64,000 nucleotides of DNA, taken from positions 1-64,000 of the forward strand of contig CAKMKG010000014.1 of assembly GCA_927441425.1 (NCBI GenBank). Reading direction: 5' to 3'. Positions 1-7,686 of the stretch are shown here, in pieces (the first letter of the stretch is position 1; every line of letters starts with the position of its first letter). The DNA comes from an uncultured Bacillota bacterium. Its GTDB lineage: Bacteria; Bacillota; Clostridia; Peptostreptococcales; Anaerovoracaceae. The notes under the pieces were generated by a model, which had not been told where the DNA came from, did not search any database, and was given only the letters and a program-made list of their open reading frames with translations. A program made the translations under genes and the position numbers.

Positions 1-403
1 GGATTTCCGGACGATCCGTAACGAGAGCAACCTGATTAAAAGAGATACCGGTTGCGTATTTCCACTTCATACCGTTATCGATACCGATCAAAGCCGGTGC
101 AGGTCCCATAAATCCGAAATCAACTTCGCCTGCCAGCATACCTTCTCTGATGGGAGTTGGGCCGCCGTATTGCTTCCAGTTGATTTTAACTCCCGGCAAA
201 GCCTTTTCCAGCAGCTTCTGCTCTCTCATAATCTGCAGCGGCGCATAAGCGATACCGAATTGCTCGGCAATGTTAATTTCTTTTGTATTATCTTTTGTGG
301 CACAGCCGGCCAGCGACAGAAAAAACATGGAGAATAGGATGCAGGCGGTTAGACTGCGAATCAATGTGCCAGTTATTTTATATTTTTTTAAATCGTAAAT
401 CAT
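1..403 (-). CDS. ABC transporter substrate-binding lipoprotein (NMT1/TauA-like), partial
   Basis: The gene runs off the left edge; about 134 N-terminal residues are visible. It starts with ATG at 403, sharing one base with the stop of the upstream ATP-grasp gene (TAATG), so the two are translationally coupled. A hydrophobic signal segment ends in a lipobox LAGC with the lipid cysteine at residue 34. The mature part (NIAEQFGIAYAPLQIMREQK, later FGFMGPAPALIG) matches periplasmic-binding-protein type 2 receptors of the nitrate/sulfonate/aliphatic class. Such receptors capture a small anion or thiamine-precursor-like ligand outside the membrane and pass it to an ABC permease, which would lie beyond the window. 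The ligand cannot be told. Its coupling to surface-sugar genes is unexpected. Confidence 0.8.
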   Translation of the reverse strand, partial: MIYDLKKYKITGTLIRSLTACILFSMFFLSLAGCATKDNTKEINIAEQFGIAYAPLQIMREQKLLEKALPGVKINWKQYGGPTPIREGMLAGEVDFGFMGPAPALIGIDNGMKWKYATGISFNQVALVTDRPEI

Positions 404-1635
404 TATAAAACCTTATATAAATTATGCCCTTTCTCATCCAATATCTGCAGTTTCCTCTGAAACTGATCAATGGATGCACCTATGGAACCGCGGCCGGAGT
501 CGGACACAAGGACACAATGTCCAAATCGAGCAGTTGCATTTTCAATTGATTTTATTTCTTCTCCCGGCTGATAATTATAGCCCGCATCAATCACATGATC
601 AAGGCCAAGCAGTTCCTCGAGGGGCGTGATTGTCGAAATAACTCCTTCATCTGCGAACATAAGCTGGACAGAGGCCTCAACACTTGACCTAGAGCAGTCA
701 AAATCCTGTAAAGGAGTCATATCGACTTCCATGCCCAGAGCGGTTCGGAAAACAGCATTCAATATGTGGAAGCCGCTGATGCAGGGGATTATCACATCCT
801 CAAAAGCACCTCCGATTCTGGCAGCAACCTCATTTACCATGATTCCCTTATCTCCGATGAGCATCTGGATATAAAGGGGACCACTACTAAGATCAAAGGC
901 TGTCACGATTTTTTCGGAGATTTCTTTGATTTCCTTATAGTTACCCATATGGCGGCTTGGGAATCTGTGGGATGTACAAATGCCGATATGGATGGGATCC
1001 TGCAGTAAGATACGGTCTGTTATCGTCAGTATGGTCAGTTGGGATTCATGGATCCAGCCGCTTACAGTAATTTCATCCGATGGATAGTATTCCTCCAGCA
1101 GTGCTTCTTTTTCCCTCGAAAACGAAAGAGTCTGATCAAGGTACTGAAAGACGAGGGCTTTATCCTCCAGGCGATAAACACCGCGCTGACCCTGAGAATC
1201 CAAAGGCTTCAGAACAATCGGAGATGAGAGCGCACTGAAATCGTCAAGAGTGGACCCTTCGTGGATTACCGCATAGTTTGCAGCGGGTATCTCATTGGCT
1301 TGAAATATGGCCTTCATGATTTTTTTATTCGTTACTGCTTTTGCTTTCTTGGGGCTGATTGGGGAAGGCAGATCCAGAGCGTCAGCTACGAGGGCTGCAG
1401 TCAACACGGGCTGGTCGGTGCCCATGGTCATGACTCCGTCAATCCCGATTTCTTTTGCTGCACGGATGCAGCCCTCTGCATCGAAGGTACTGACCTGTAT
1501 GAGGCGATCCGCGTAGCGGCCGGCGGCGGGTGTTTCCGAATAATCGGCTACGATTACCTCATATCCCAGTGATTTACCATATAGAACAGCATTCTTCTGG
1601 CAGTTGGATCCGCCAAGAACCAATATCTTTTTCAT
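403..1635 (-). CDS. ATP-grasp domain protein (carboxylate-amine ligase type)
   Basis: 410 residues. It has an N-terminal Rossmann-like pre-ATP-grasp fold (KKILVLGGSNCQKNAVLYGK), a central ATP-grasp domain with the nucleotide-binding strand IVLKPLDSQGQRG near residue 140, and the metal-binding motif MVNEVAARIGG near residue 265. The family joins a carboxylate, activated as acyl phosphate, to an amine or other nucleophile (PurK, carbamoyl-phosphate synthetase and BL00319-like relatives). The real substrate is unknown. It lies 12 nt after the glycosyltransferase stop and overlaps the next gene, in an operon with an aminotransferase and glycosyltransferase. A plausible inference is that it acylates an amino sugar or activates a small metabolite for envelope glycan. 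The start at 1635 is supported by GGAGAG just upstream. Confidence 0.82.
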   Translation of the reverse strand: MKKILVLGGSNCQKNAVLYGKSLGYEVIVADYSETPAAGRYADRLIQVSTFDAEGCIRAAKEIGIDGVMTMGTDQPVLTAALVADALDLPSPISPKKAKAVTNKKIMKAIFQANEIPAANYAVIHEGSTLDDFSALSSPIVLKPLDSQGQRGVYRLEDKALVFQYLDQTLSFSREKEALLEEYYPSDEITVSGWIHESQLTILTITDRILLQDPIHIGICTSHRFPSRHMGNYKEIKEISEKIVTAFDLSSGPLYIQMLIGDKGIMVNEVAARIGGAFEDVIIPCISGFHILNAVFRTALGMEVDMTPLQDFDCSRSSVEASVQLMFADEGVISTITPLEELLGLDHVIDAGYNYQPGEEIKSIENATARFGHCVLVSDSGRGSIGASIDQFQRKLQILDEKGHNLYKVL

Positions 1636-1647
1636 AGTCTCTCCAGA

Positions 1648-2349
1648 TTAAACCAAATTCAGCTTATAGGTGATGAAAAGCTTCCAATATACCAGCAGCA
1701 GTTTGCCGATATGATAGCTGGAACGTCCGCAGAGTCTGGCAACATACCCATAGGGTACATTGGCAGCCCGTATAGGATACCGGAACGCTTCTGCCGATAA
1801 ATAGAAATACTTTTTTTCGGACTTAGCGATTTTCATGGCAAGGGCGTAAGTCATGATGCGAAATGCACTTACTTTTATTCCGGGCGGCTTATTGGTAAAG
1901 CTATCAAACAACAGATCCCGGAAGCGGCTTCCCAGACGCCTGAAAGCGGACGGTGCGGGTTTGCGGGAATTGGCCTCCACAGCCGGAACGGCATAGACCA
2001 GATCATAGCCCGATTCTATTTTTTCAATCAGCTTCGGAATTACGTCTACCGGATTTTGAAGATCGTCGTCCATGGTGATGACGTAATCACATGGTTCGGA
2101 TATCCTTTTCAGACCGGTAAGCAAGGCTGCCTGCTGCCCTTTGTTTTTTGGTACAAAACAGGAATCGATATTCGGAAAATCCTTTGCCAGAGCTAAGATG
2201 ATATCTCTGGTATTGTCCAAGCTGGCATCATCGATCAAAATAATACGAACCTGATAACCGACGAGTTCCTTTTCGAGCTGTTCCACCAGTAGACGGATCG
2301 ATCCGGCTGCATTATAAGTCGGAATGATAATACTGATTAAGTTACTCAT
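1648..2349 (-). CDS. Glycosyltransferase family 2
   Basis: 233 residues from the ATG at 2349, which overlaps the stop of the upstream aminotransferase (ATGA). An upstream in-frame start at 2397 is possible but would lie inside that gene. GT-A fold motifs are clear: ISIIIPTYNAAGSI at the N-terminus, LIDDASLDNT, and the metal/nucleotide-sugar DXD-type motif TMDDDLQNP near residue 95. The family resembles the catalytic domain of DPM1/ArnC-type enzymes, which move a sugar from a nucleotide donor to polyprenyl phosphate or another acceptor. It has no C-terminal pair of membrane helices, so it would be a peripheral membrane enzyme. The context with rfbB and a sugar aminotransferase suggests a dideoxy amino sugar donor; this is inference. 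Confidence 0.88.
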   Translation of the reverse strand: MSNLISIIIPTYNAAGSIRLLVEQLEKELVGYQVRIILIDDASLDNTRDIILALAKDFPNIDSCFVPKNKGQQAALLTGLKRISEPCDYVITMDDDLQNPVDVIPKLIEKIESGYDLVYAVPAVEANSRKPAPSAFRRLGSRFRDLLFDSFTNKPPGIKVSAFRIMTYALAMKIAKSEKKYFYLSAEAFRYPIRAANVPYGYVARLCGRSSYHIGKLLLVYWKLFITYKLNLV

Positions 2350-3491
2350 TCTATTTCTCTCACGCGCTTCATTAGAAAATCGGTGACAATTTCGCAATCG
2401 GTTCTTGTCATTTCAGTATGGATTGGCAGTCTCAGGAGGGTCGCATATACGGAAAAGCAATTCGGGAGATCCATCGCCGAATACCCCATCGCCCTTCCGA
2501 AATCGGAAAGGTGCAAGGGAATAAAATGTGTCCTGACATCAATGCCGTCGGCAAGCAGACCGTTCCTTAAAGCATCTCTCGTCTCGGAATCGTTACAATT
2601 GATGTAATAGATATGATAATTAGGGGTGGAATATCCGGGTACATTCATAAGGCTGACCTTACCCTCCAACTGTTGGGCTGATGCGGTTAAAATCTCATGA
2701 TATGCGTCGAAGACTGCTTTCCGTTTTTCAGTAATTACTTCATAATCAAGTAACTGGGCGTACAGCAGAGCGGCACAAGCTCCGCTCATCATATAGTTGG
2801 AACCTGCACATTGCCAGGAATAATCGGACAATTTTTGCTTGTAAAACTGTGCTTTATTTGTTCCGTTATCTCTTATGATTTCCCCTTGATCCATATAGGA
2901 TGGATCTTTGCAGAGAAAAGCACCCCCCTCACCGCAGGAAAAGTTCTTTGTGTGATGAAAACTATATGCTCCAAAATCGCCGATTGTGCCCAAAGGTTTA
3001 TCCGCATACAAACTATGAACGGCCTGGGCTGCATCTTCAATGACGCCAAGCTGATGATCCCCTGCGAGGGTCATCAGCTGATCCATATTGCAGGAAATCC
3101 CTGCATAATGGGTCGGAATGATCGCTTTTGTTCGTTTGGTTATTTTAGAGGCAGCAGCTTCAAGAGAAATATTTTTCGTCATCAGATCGACATCGCAGAG
3201 AACCGGGGTGCCTCCACATTTCATCACCGCATTGGCAGCAGATGGGAAGGTATAGGAAGGAATGATCACTTCATCTCCGGGGGCTAAAGCGAGGAGCTGA
3301 ACTGCCAGTTCCAACGCTGCGGTAGCTGAAGGCGTAAATAATAGTTCTTCAATACCGAGGCTCTGCTTCCAGTGTTTCTTCAGTAAATTTGTATATTTGC
3401 CGTCGGTGGAAAGGAAGTCCGCAAGTAATGCATCCTCCATAAAACCCAATTGCTCTTTGGGTTGATATCTTTCATAAAAATTGACAATCAT
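2346..3491 (-). CDS. DegT/DnrJ/EryC1/StrS aminotransferase, WecE/RffA-like
   Basis: 381 residues from the chosen ATG at 3491; an upstream in-frame ATG at 3539 would add 16 residues but has no ribosome site. It belongs to the PLP-dependent sugar aminotransferases. PSATAALELA binds the cofactor phosphate, EDAAQ (Asp153) contacts the pyridine nitrogen, and SFHHTKNFSCGEGG carries the Schiff-base lysine, Lys182. Overall it is closest to dTDP-4-amino-4,6-dideoxygalactose transaminase (WecE/RffA), which aminates dTDP-4-keto-6-deoxyglucose using glutamate. The divergent rfbB makes exactly that keto-sugar, which supports the call. First gene of a minus-strand operon with the glycosyltransferase and ATP-grasp genes. 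Confidence 0.88.
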   Translation of the reverse strand: MIVNFYERYQPKEQLGFMEDALLADFLSTDGKYTNLLKKHWKQSLGIEELLFTPSATAALELAVQLLALAPGDEVIIPSYTFPSAANAVMKCGGTPVLCDVDLMTKNISLEAAASKITKRTKAIIPTHYAGISCNMDQLMTLAGDHQLGVIEDAAQAVHSLYADKPLGTIGDFGAYSFHHTKNFSCGEGGAFLCKDPSYMDQGEIIRDNGTNKAQFYKQKLSDYSWQCAGSNYMMSGACAALLYAQLLDYEVITEKRKAVFDAYHEILTASAQQLEGKVSLMNVPGYSTPNYHIYYINCNDSETRDALRNGLLADGIDVRTHFIPLHLSDFGRAMGYSAMDLPNCFSVYATLLRLPIHTEMTRTDCEIVTDFLMKRVREIE

Positions 3492-3620
3492 AGCATTCAC
3501 ACTCAATTTTACAAGGCGGTAATTGGTAAACCTAATCATAATATATCTGTATTTGGATTGTCAACCTGTGTTATAGGGAAGGCAATCTTTGAGGGGTGGA
3601 TTCGACACAGATCCCATGTT

Positions 3621-3677
3621 ATAATGAACGCAATTATTGAGATTCAGTTTCACTGTAGGGAAGCGTTCATTGCATCA
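3621..3677. repeat. Intergenic hairpin repeat, copy A
   Basis: Arms AATGAACGC (3623-3631) and GCGTTCATT (3663-3671) form a perfect 9-bp stem around a 31-nt loop. The element begins ATAATGA and ends TCATTGCATCA. Copy B downstream begins and ends the same way but has different stem bases. No promoter or protein fits it. Confidence 0.6.
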
Positions 3678-3697
3678 CCCTTACGGACATGATGGTG

Positions 3698-3755
3698 ATA
3701 TAATGATTCCATTGATTTATGCGGCTTCGCCGTAAGGAAGGAATCATTGCATCAT
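3698..3755. repeat. Intergenic hairpin repeat, copy B
   Basis: Arms AATGATTCC (3702-3710) and GGAATCATT (3740-3748) pair perfectly; pairing continues outward through GTGAT/ATCAT with one mismatch. The loop has its own small hairpin (GCGGC-TTC-GCCGT). Same outer motif as copy A with compensating stem changes. It contains TATAAT at 3699-3704, but no -35 at a usable distance, so I do not call a promoter. Confidence 0.6.
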
Positions 3756-3810
3756 GCTACAAAGCCATAGTGCATGATTAAATGAATACAAGACAATCTG
3801 GGAGGATAAC

Positions 3811-4803
3811 ATGAAGATACTGATTGCCGGAGGGGCAGGCTTTATCGGCAGTAATTTCTTATATTATTTTCTTGAAAAGCATAAAGAATGGGAAGTTGTA
3901 TGCCTTGATAAATTAACCTATGCAGCGAACATGCATACGCTGGATCAAGCGCTCCAAAACTCAAGATTTAAATTCTTAAAGGGGGACATTGCAGATAAGG
4001 ATTCTATATTTGATGTGTTTCGCGATGAAAATTTTGATGTTATCATCAATTTTGCCGGGGAAAGTCATGTCGATAAGTCCATTGAAGATTCGGCTGTTTT
4101 CTTAAAGAGCAACCTTATAGGAACGCAGGTATTGATGGATGCATCCAGAAAATTTCAGGTTAAGCGCTACCATCAGGTTTCAACGGATGAGGTTTACGGA
4201 GATCTTCCCTTAGACAGGCCGGATTTATTATTTACGGAGGCCAGCGTAATTCAGGCCTCTAATCCTTATGCGGCATCAAAAGCCGCCGCCGACTTGCTGG
4301 CACAATCCTATTTCAGGACCTACCGTTTTCCGGTGACCATATCTAGATGTTCCAACAATTACGGTCCATATCAGCATCCGGAGAAGCTGATTCCCTCTAT
4401 GATCATAAGGGCCTTAAACAATTACAAAATGCCCATATACGGGGAAGGTGTTAATGTTCGGGATTGGCTCCATGTTTATGATCATTGCACCGCACTTGAT
4501 CTGATCTTGCATCAAGGTGAGGTCGGAGAAGTGTATAACATAGGCAGAAATAATGAAAGAACAAATCTACATGTTGTAAAGAGGATTCTGAAAGAATTGG
4601 GAAAGCCGGAAGCGTTGATCGAATATGTGGAGGATAGACCGGGCCACGACTTGCGATATGCCATCGATTCCACAAAAATGAAGAATACCCTTTCCTGGGA
4701 GCCGTCGATCCGATTTGAAGACGGTATCGTTGATACGATTCGCTGGTACCGGAACAATCAGGACTGGTGGAGGGATATGGTAGGAGTGCTGTGTGATGAA
4801 TAA
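3811..4803 (+). CDS. rfbB: dTDP-glucose 4,6-dehydratase
   Basis: 330 residues, the usual length. An extended short-chain dehydrogenase with NAD-binding GGAGFIGS at residues 7-14, the catalytic TDE (125-127) and the YxxxK pair Tyr153/Lys157 in NPYAASK. The reaction turns dTDP-glucose into dTDP-4-keto-6-deoxyglucose, the branch point for rhamnose and amino-deoxy sugars. The divergent WecE-like aminotransferase at 2346-3491 would use this product. GGGAGG precedes the ATG. The gene overlaps the following TusA-like gene by 8 nt. No rfbA, rfbC or rfbD is seen in the window. Confidence 0.95.
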   Translation: MKILIAGGAGFIGSNFLYYFLEKHKEWEVVCLDKLTYAANMHTLDQALQNSRFKFLKGDIADKDSIFDVFRDENFDVIINFAGESHVDKSIEDSAVFLKSNLIGTQVLMDASRKFQVKRYHQVSTDEVYGDLPLDRPDLLFTEASVIQASNPYAASKAAADLLAQSYFRTYRFPVTISRCSNNYGPYQHPEKLIPSMIIRALNNYKMPIYGEGVNVRDWLHVYDHCTALDLILHQGEVGEVYNIGRNNERTNLHVVKRILKELGKPEALIEYVEDRPGHDLRYAIDSTKMKNTLSWEPSIRFEDGIVDTIRWYRNNQDWWRDMVGVLCDE

Positions 4804-5026
4804 TTTGGAATTGATAAGAATAGACTGCCTGGGAGATATGTGTCCCATCCCGATCATGAAATTGATGAAGCTAGAAAGCGAGCTCACCAAGGGGAAGCAA
4901 ATTCTGCTGATCACCGATCACAGCTGTGTCTCGCAATCCGTTAATAATTATTGCAAGTCTCATTATTTCAAGGTCGAGATTCTGGAACCGGTGAATGGGA
5001 TATGGGAATTTTATATCAATTTATGA
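4796..5026 (+). CDS. TusA/SirA-like sulfur carrier protein
   Basis: 76 residues from ATG 4796 (a GTG at 4793 is an alternative; AGGAG at 4782-4786 serves either). It shows the TusA signature Cys-x-x-x-x-Cys-Pro-x-Pro: CLGDMCPIP with Cys11 and Cys16. TusA-family proteins carry persulfide (or selenide) sulfur on the first cysteine for tRNA thiolation, molybdopterin or selenium delivery. It overlaps the end of rfbB by 8 nt but makes functional sense with the YeeE/TusA genes at 6-7.6 kb beyond the divergent LysR gene. A second TusA-like paralog lies at 6780. Confidence 0.85.
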   Translation: MNNLELIRIDCLGDMCPIPIMKLMKLESELTKGKQILLITDHSCVSQSVNNYCKSHYFKVEILEPVNGIWEFYINL

Positions 5027-5028
5027 AA

Positions 5029-5925
5029 TTAACAGAACGTTTCATCAACGATACTTTCGAAATAGTCGAGGACGTCTGCAGGGGTATCCAGTGAATCTTC
5101 TTTTTTCTTAAAGATCATATGAAGATCATAGTTAACCTGAAAGCCAGGAATTTCTACGAGTTTCAACTGTTTTAAATAGATTTCCTTCTTGATGGACATG
5201 TAGGGAAGGATTGCGAATCCAAGATTTGCGATTACGGATGCTTTCAATGATTCTGTCGAGTCGAGATTCATTAAAACATTAAAATCACCGATATCGTGAC
5301 CTGCTTTTTTTAATGTTTGGTTTATTATTCTTTGAGAACTGAAGTGATCTGTCATAGTGATCATGGGATATGTTTTCAGCTTGTCCAGTGTAATGGTATT
5401 CTCTTTATAGAACTTTTCCGAGCATACCAAATATCCCTTGTCGGTATAGATATGCTTACAGACCAAATCCGGATTATTGACCGAGCTTACGATAAATCCG
5501 ACACTTCCTTTCTCTTCCGAAATTTTTCGAACCACTTCGTTGGAAGACATCGTTGAAAGCGTAAAATTGAACTTCGGGAATTTTTCATTCATCTTATGGA
5601 TGCTACAAGGCAGGGCATACTGTCCGACCACATAAGAAGCAAAGATTCTAACTGTGCCGCTGTAATGATTTAGGGACTTTATTTCCTCCAGCATGTTTTC
5701 ATAGACCTCGATGATTTGTTGGAAATATTTATAAACAACCTTACCACCGTTGGTCACTTCGATACCGCGGTTACTACGATCCAAAAGACGAACGCCTATT
5801 TCTTCCTCCAGCTTCCGCATTTGCTGACTTAAGGCTGGCTGAGATAGGTGGCATTCTTCTGCAACTTTTGAAATGCTTTTTTCCGATGCTATTTTATGGA
5901 AAAGTATGAGATGATCAATTTGCAT
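5029..5925 (-). CDS. LysR family transcriptional regulator (selenium/sulfur metabolism type)
   Basis: 298 residues from ATG 5925, chosen because GGAGG lies at 5933-5937; the longer reading from 6006 lacks a site. The N-terminal winged helix-turn-helix is clear (FHKIASEKSISKVAEECHLSQPALSQQMRKLEEEIGVRLLDR), followed by a type 2 periplasmic-binding effector domain. LysR proteins sense a small ligand and usually act on the divergent promoter, here the YeeE/TusA operon starting at 6080. The sequence and neighbours resemble the LysR group linked to selenium metabolism genes (YedE, TusA-like); that subfamily call is from memory and moderate. A long inverted repeat sits in the shared intergenic region. 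Confidence 0.88.
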   Translation of the reverse strand: MQIDHLILFHKIASEKSISKVAEECHLSQPALSQQMRKLEEEIGVRLLDRSNRGIEVTNGGKVVYKYFQQIIEVYENMLEEIKSLNHYSGTVRIFASYVVGQYALPCSIHKMNEKFPKFNFTLSTMSSNEVVRKISEEKGSVGFIVSSVNNPDLVCKHIYTDKGYLVCSEKFYKENTITLDKLKTYPMITMTDHFSSQRIINQTLKKAGHDIGDFNVLMNLDSTESLKASVIANLGFAILPYMSIKKEIYLKQLKLVEIPGFQVNYDLHMIFKKKEDSLDTPADVLDYFESIVDETFC

Positions 5926-5961
5926 ATCCGATCCTCCAAAAATTACATAAGCGTTTTTGTC

Positions 5962-6015
5962 ATAAATACTTGTTATATTGTATAACCAGATGGTATATAT
6001 AATCAAGTATTTTAT
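5962..6015. promoter_or_regulatory. Candidate LysR operator (long inverted repeat)
   Basis: ATAAATACTTGTTATA (5962-5977) and TATAATCAAGTATTTTAT (5998-6015) are nearly perfect inverted copies, with AAATACTTG/CAAGTATTT exact. The centre, TTATATTGTATAA, is itself palindromic. The position between divergent lysR and yeeE fits a LysR binding region. Confidence 0.5.
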
Positions 6016-6019
6016 ATGC

Positions 6020-6025
6020 TATAAT
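6020..6025 (+). promoter_or_regulatory. Extended -10 of the YeeE/TusA operon
   Basis: TGC-TATAAT, an extended -10 box 55 nt before the yeeE start. No good -35 is present, as expected for an activator-dependent promoter. Confidence 0.45.
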
Positions 6026-6079
6026 CCATATGTAAACTGTCAAAAACTTAACAAACATTACACGTAAAAGGAGGTACCT

Positions 6080-6760
6080 ATGTCAGAAGAAATTAAAAGT
6101 ATTCAACGATCTGGTACTCGAGCTCCTAGAAAACCAAAGAAAAGTCAAATACCATACGGAATTGCCCTTGTGATCGTTATTATTTTGATCGGGGTTGCTC
6201 TTAGTTATAAGTCTGGCAATCTTGCCATGTTTTGGATATTTGGCATCGGGTTTGGCTTTGTTCTCCAAAAATCGAGATTTTGTTTTACCGCATCTTTTCG
6301 AGATCCTTGGATTACTGGGAGCACATCGATCACAAAGGCTGTTTTGATCGCTTTTGCCATAACTACCATCGGTTTCACTGCGATAAAATATGGTGCCTTT
6401 GTCAATGGGCTGCCGATTCCGGGGATGAATTATGTCGTTCCGATCAGTTTTGCAACTGTTGTAGGAGGCATTCTGTTTGGAACGGGGATGGTAATTGCCG
6501 GAGGCTGTGCATCCGGTACTCTGATGAGAGTCGGGGAAGGCTTTATGATGCAGATGCTGGCCCTGGTGTTCTTTATAGTCGGGTCACTTCTGGGAGCATA
6601 TCATTTTGGCTTTTGGAAAATCAATTTTATCTCAAATGGTCCTAAAGTATTCATGCCGGACTATTTCGGCTGGTTTGGTGCTGTTGTAATACAATTTTTA
6701 ATCATAGGCTGCATCTATGTTGCGGCAGACTTATGGCAGAAAAAGAAGATGGGCGCATAA
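6080..6760 (+). CDS. YeeE/YedE family transport protein, first half-length subunit
   Basis: 226 residues with about five or six membrane helices after a basic cytoplasmic N-terminus. Hallmark cysteine motifs are visible: KSRFCFTASFRDP (Cys68) and GGCASGTLMR (Cys143). In the characterised relative TsuA (YeeE), conserved cysteines pass thiosulfate across the membrane; YedE relatives are linked to selenium uptake. Full YeeE proteins are about 330-400 residues; here the family is split between this gene and 7052-7600, with a TusA-like gene between. AAAGGAGG precedes the ATG. The substrate (thiosulfate, selenite or another chalcogen form) cannot be fixed from sequence. Confidence 0.87.
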   Translation: MSEEIKSIQRSGTRAPRKPKKSQIPYGIALVIVIILIGVALSYKSGNLAMFWIFGIGFGFVLQKSRFCFTASFRDPWITGSTSITKAVLIAFAITTIGFTAIKYGAFVNGLPIPGMNYVVPISFATVVGGILFGTGMVIAGGCASGTLMRVGEGFMMQMLALVFFIVGSLLGAYHFGFWKINFISNGPKVFMPDYFGWFGAVVIQFLIIGCIYVAADLWQKKKMGA

Positions 6761-6779
6761 CGCGGAAAGGATTATTAAA

Positions 6780-7007
6780 ATGAAAGAATATACAATAGAT
6801 TGCTTGGGTGAGGCTTGTCCTGTTCCTCTTATGAAAACAGAAAAGAAAATCAATTCAATTGAAGTCGGAGATGTGCTGATCGTTCAGATCGATCACAGCT
6901 GCGCAATGAAGAATGTGCCTGAATGGGCCAGAACCCAGGGATACAATGTTGAAATCGACGAAGTTGCCGATGGCGAATGGGAAGTCGTAATTGAAAAGAC
7001 AAAATAA
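6780..7007 (+). CDS. TusA/SirA-like sulfur carrier protein (YeeD/TsuB-like)
   Basis: 75 residues from ATG 6780. CLGEACPVP places the carrier cysteines at 8 and 13. It sits 19 nt after one YeeE half and 44 nt before the other, the classic pairing of TusA-like TsuB (YeeD) with the YeeE thiosulfate transporter. It probably takes sulfur or selenium from the transporter on the cytoplasmic side. An in-frame upstream reading from 6717 would overlap the yeeE gene and is not used, since the family starts at this methionine. Confidence 0.87.
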   Translation: MKEYTIDCLGEACPVPLMKTEKKINSIEVGDVLIVQIDHSCAMKNVPEWARTQGYNVEIDEVADGEWEVVIEKTK

Positions 7008-7051
7008 CAATTTCAGAAGCGATTTAACTTCCAGAAAGGCGGTGACGCAAG

Positions 7052-7600
7052 TTGAAAATAATTTGGGAAAAGCTTGAGAAAAATCAATATTACACAGCCA
7101 TCTTTAAAAATCCATTTACATATGTAACGGGTGCGATATTGCTCTCTGTGCTGCAAATCGCGCTTCTTGCTTCCTCGGGAAACCCATGGGGTGTTTCGGG
7201 AGCTTTTGCCAACTGGGGTGCATGGATATTTGAAGCGGTAGGCGGAAGCGTTGATAAATGGTTTTACTTCTCCTCTGAGGGGGCACAAAACACCTTGAAA
7301 GGCGGATTTTTAAACGATACGGGTTCCATCCAAAACGCAGGAATTATTATAGGAGCTCTGGCGGCTACGTTGCTGGCATCTCAGTTTAAACTCAAGAAAA
7401 TCAAATCGGTTAAGCAAGTGATTGCTGCGGTTTTAGGTGGATTGCTGATGGGTTACGGCGCGAGATTAGCCTTTGGCTGTAATATCGGAGCATTATTCAG
7501 TGGGATTGCTTCTCTATCCTTATCCGGTTGGGTCTTTGCACTGGCCTTACTGGTAGGTGCTTTTATCGGAAGCAAATTGTTGGCGAAGTTTTTTATGTAA
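7052..7600 (+). CDS. YeeE/YedE family transport protein, second half-length subunit
   Basis: 182 residues with a TTG start at 7052, supported by AAAGGCGGTGA just upstream. Four to five membrane helices; the motif GYGARLAFGCNIGALFSG gives the conserved cysteine (Cys143). This half complements the 6080-6760 protein, which has the SRFCF and GGCASG motifs; the two probably form one transporter for a reduced sulfur or selenium oxyanion. The segment SVDKWFYFSSEGAQ lies in an outside loop. Ends 71 nt before the reductase gene, with a weak AAGGGG/CCCCTT hairpin between. Confidence 0.85.
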   Translation: MKIIWEKLEKNQYYTAIFKNPFTYVTGAILLSVLQIALLASSGNPWGVSGAFANWGAWIFEAVGGSVDKWFYFSSEGAQNTLKGGFLNDTGSIQNAGIIIGALAATLLASQFKLKKIKSVKQVIAAVLGGLLMGYGARLAFGCNIGALFSGIASLSLSGWVFALALLVGAFIGSKLLAKFFM

Positions 7601-7686
7601 ATTGAATCAGCAAATATATCAAAAGGGGAAGCTATTCGGCATACCCCTTATCTTCTTATAGAACAAAAAATATGGAAGGAAACAAC

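Noticed and set aside
3698-3755. TATAAT boxes in the two hairpins as rfbB promoters
   Set aside because: No -35 element at 15-19 bp from either; they are better explained as the shared foot of the repeats.
4567-4914. 115-residue minus-strand frame across the rfbB/TusA junction
   Set aside because: Both plus-strand genes are certain, and the frame has no ribosome site.
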